NCBI GenBank assembly: GCA_045805505.1
Contig: JBJMLA010000162.1
Coordinates: 161,516-225,515 of the forward strand
Length of the DNA: 64,000 bases
From: BP-464 sp045805505
Lineage (GTDB): Bacteria; Actinomycetota; Thermoleophilia; Solirubrobacterales; Solirubrobacteraceae
Reading direction: 5' to 3'
This document shows, piece after piece, positions 63,540 through 64,000 of the stretch. How positions within the stretch are numbered: position 1 is the stretch's first letter; each line of letters starts with the position of its first letter. The position numbers and the translations under genes are program-made. Under the pieces are notes generated by a model, which ran no database searches, had not been told where the DNA came from, and was given only the letters and a program-made list of their open reading frames with translations.

Positions 63540-64000
63540 ATGGCCGACTACCCCGACCACCTGCGCGAGCGCATCGAGGCCTATCTCGACGGACTGCGGT
63601 TCTCCGCGGAGGCGGCGACGGCCGGGCTCGAGGAGGCGATGCGCTACTCGCTGCTGGCCGGGGGCAAGCGCGTGCGCCCCGTGCTCGCGCTGGCCACGGC
63701 GTCGGCGATCGGGCGCGACCTCGAGGACGTCCTGCCCTACGCGGCGGCGCTCGAGCTCATCCACACCTACTCGCTGATCCACGACGACCTGCCGGCGATG
63801 GACGACGACGACCTGCGTCGCGGCCGGCCGACGTGCCACGTGGCGTTCGGGGAGGACGTCGCGATCCTCGCCGGCGACGGGTTGTACGCCGAGGCGTTCC
63901 GGCACGTGCTCTCCGAGCAGGTGGGCGACCCGGCCCGCATCCTGGTCGCGGTGGCCGAGCTGGCCGCGGCCACCGGGGTGACCGGGATGGTGGGCGGGCA
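63540..64000 (+). CDS. ispA: Polyprenyl (farnesyl/geranyl) diphosphate synthase, 3' partial
   Basis: 153 residues visible; the gene runs off the right edge. GGKRVRPVL binds the isopentenyl diphosphate substrate, and HDDLPAMDDDDLRRGRPT is the first Asp-rich motif with the DDLPAMD spacing of bacterial IspA. It condenses isopentenyl and allylic diphosphates. nusB-xseB-ispA is a known neighbourhood, here interrupted by a kinase pair, an SDR and the lipid operon. Confidence 0.93.
   Translation, partial: MADYPDHLRERIEAYLDGLRFSAEAATAGLEEAMRYSLLAGGKRVRPVLALATASAIGRDLEDVLPYAAALELIHTYSLIHDDLPAMDDDDLRRGRPTCHVAFGEDVAILAGDGLYAEAFRHVLSEQVGDPARILVAVAELAAATGVTGMVGG

Overview
The window is about 64 kb of very GC-rich DNA with dense, mostly overlapping genes and strong G/C preference at third codon positions. 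No rRNA, tRNA, CRISPR array or insertion sequence was recognised. The gene content points to an actinobacterium of the class Thermoleophilia (Solirubrobacter/Conexibacter-like). The pointers are paired collagen-like secreted proteins with a signature N-terminal motif, a type IV pilus locus without an outer-membrane secretin gene, an AroK-AroB fusion, and many near-leaderless TAGNNT promoters. The taxonomic placement is inference.

Layout. 2-18985 is the 3' part of a giant surface protein (over 6300 residues visible, start outside the window). It has Gly/Ala/Val-rich repeats, beta-helix-like repeats, Calx-beta-like repeats, RTX-type GGxGxD repeats and a terminal 43-residue Ala-Lys/Arg tail. It is followed by two collagen-like secreted proteins (19029-20821), a lipoprotein (20853-21668) and an M36 metalloprotease (21768-25271). 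25271-27967 holds a small GNAT-like protein and the pilus genes pilT and pilC. 28010-33107 holds a RibD/DHFR-like reductase, a lone receiver protein, an MMPL transporter, a PAS-PAS histidine kinase and another receiver. 33118-36252 (minus strand) holds RNase D, a small membrane protein, GluQ and a secreted protein of unknown function. 36291-45999 is the main type IV pilus locus: a CxxCxGxG mini-protein, a cyclic di-GMP-I (GEMM) riboswitch, the major pilin with its own terminator, three minor-pilin-like proteins, a PKD protein, prepilin peptidase and pilM-N-O-P-like genes. 46013-50068 is aroC-aroKB-aroQ-pepQ. 50120-55702 holds two multidomain cyclic di-GMP enzymes and three small minus-strand enzymes. 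55766-57585 is efp, MOSC (minus), nusB and an xseB-like gene. The window ends with a receiver/histidine kinase pair, an SDR, a FAD oxidoreductase-DUF1365-cyclopropane synthase operon, and the 5' end of ispA.

How it fits together. The best-supported regulatory theme is cyclic di-GMP control of surface structures. The pilin leader carries a recognisable GEMM-I aptamer. About 13 kb downstream lie a GGDEF+HD-GYP protein and a GAF+GGDEF+EAL protein, all with intact signature motifs. These two genes sit exactly where the aroC/aroB/aroQ/pepQ block would normally run into efp/nusB/ispA, so they look like an insertion into a conserved housekeeping cluster. The giant adhesin-like protein and collagen-like proteins are plausible partners in attachment, but no direct regulatory link to cyclic di-GMP is visible for them.

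A second theme is promoter architecture. At least fourteen genes have a TAGNNT hexamer, most of them 6-12 bases before the start codon. In four cases the TAG of that hexamer is also the stop codon of the preceding gene.
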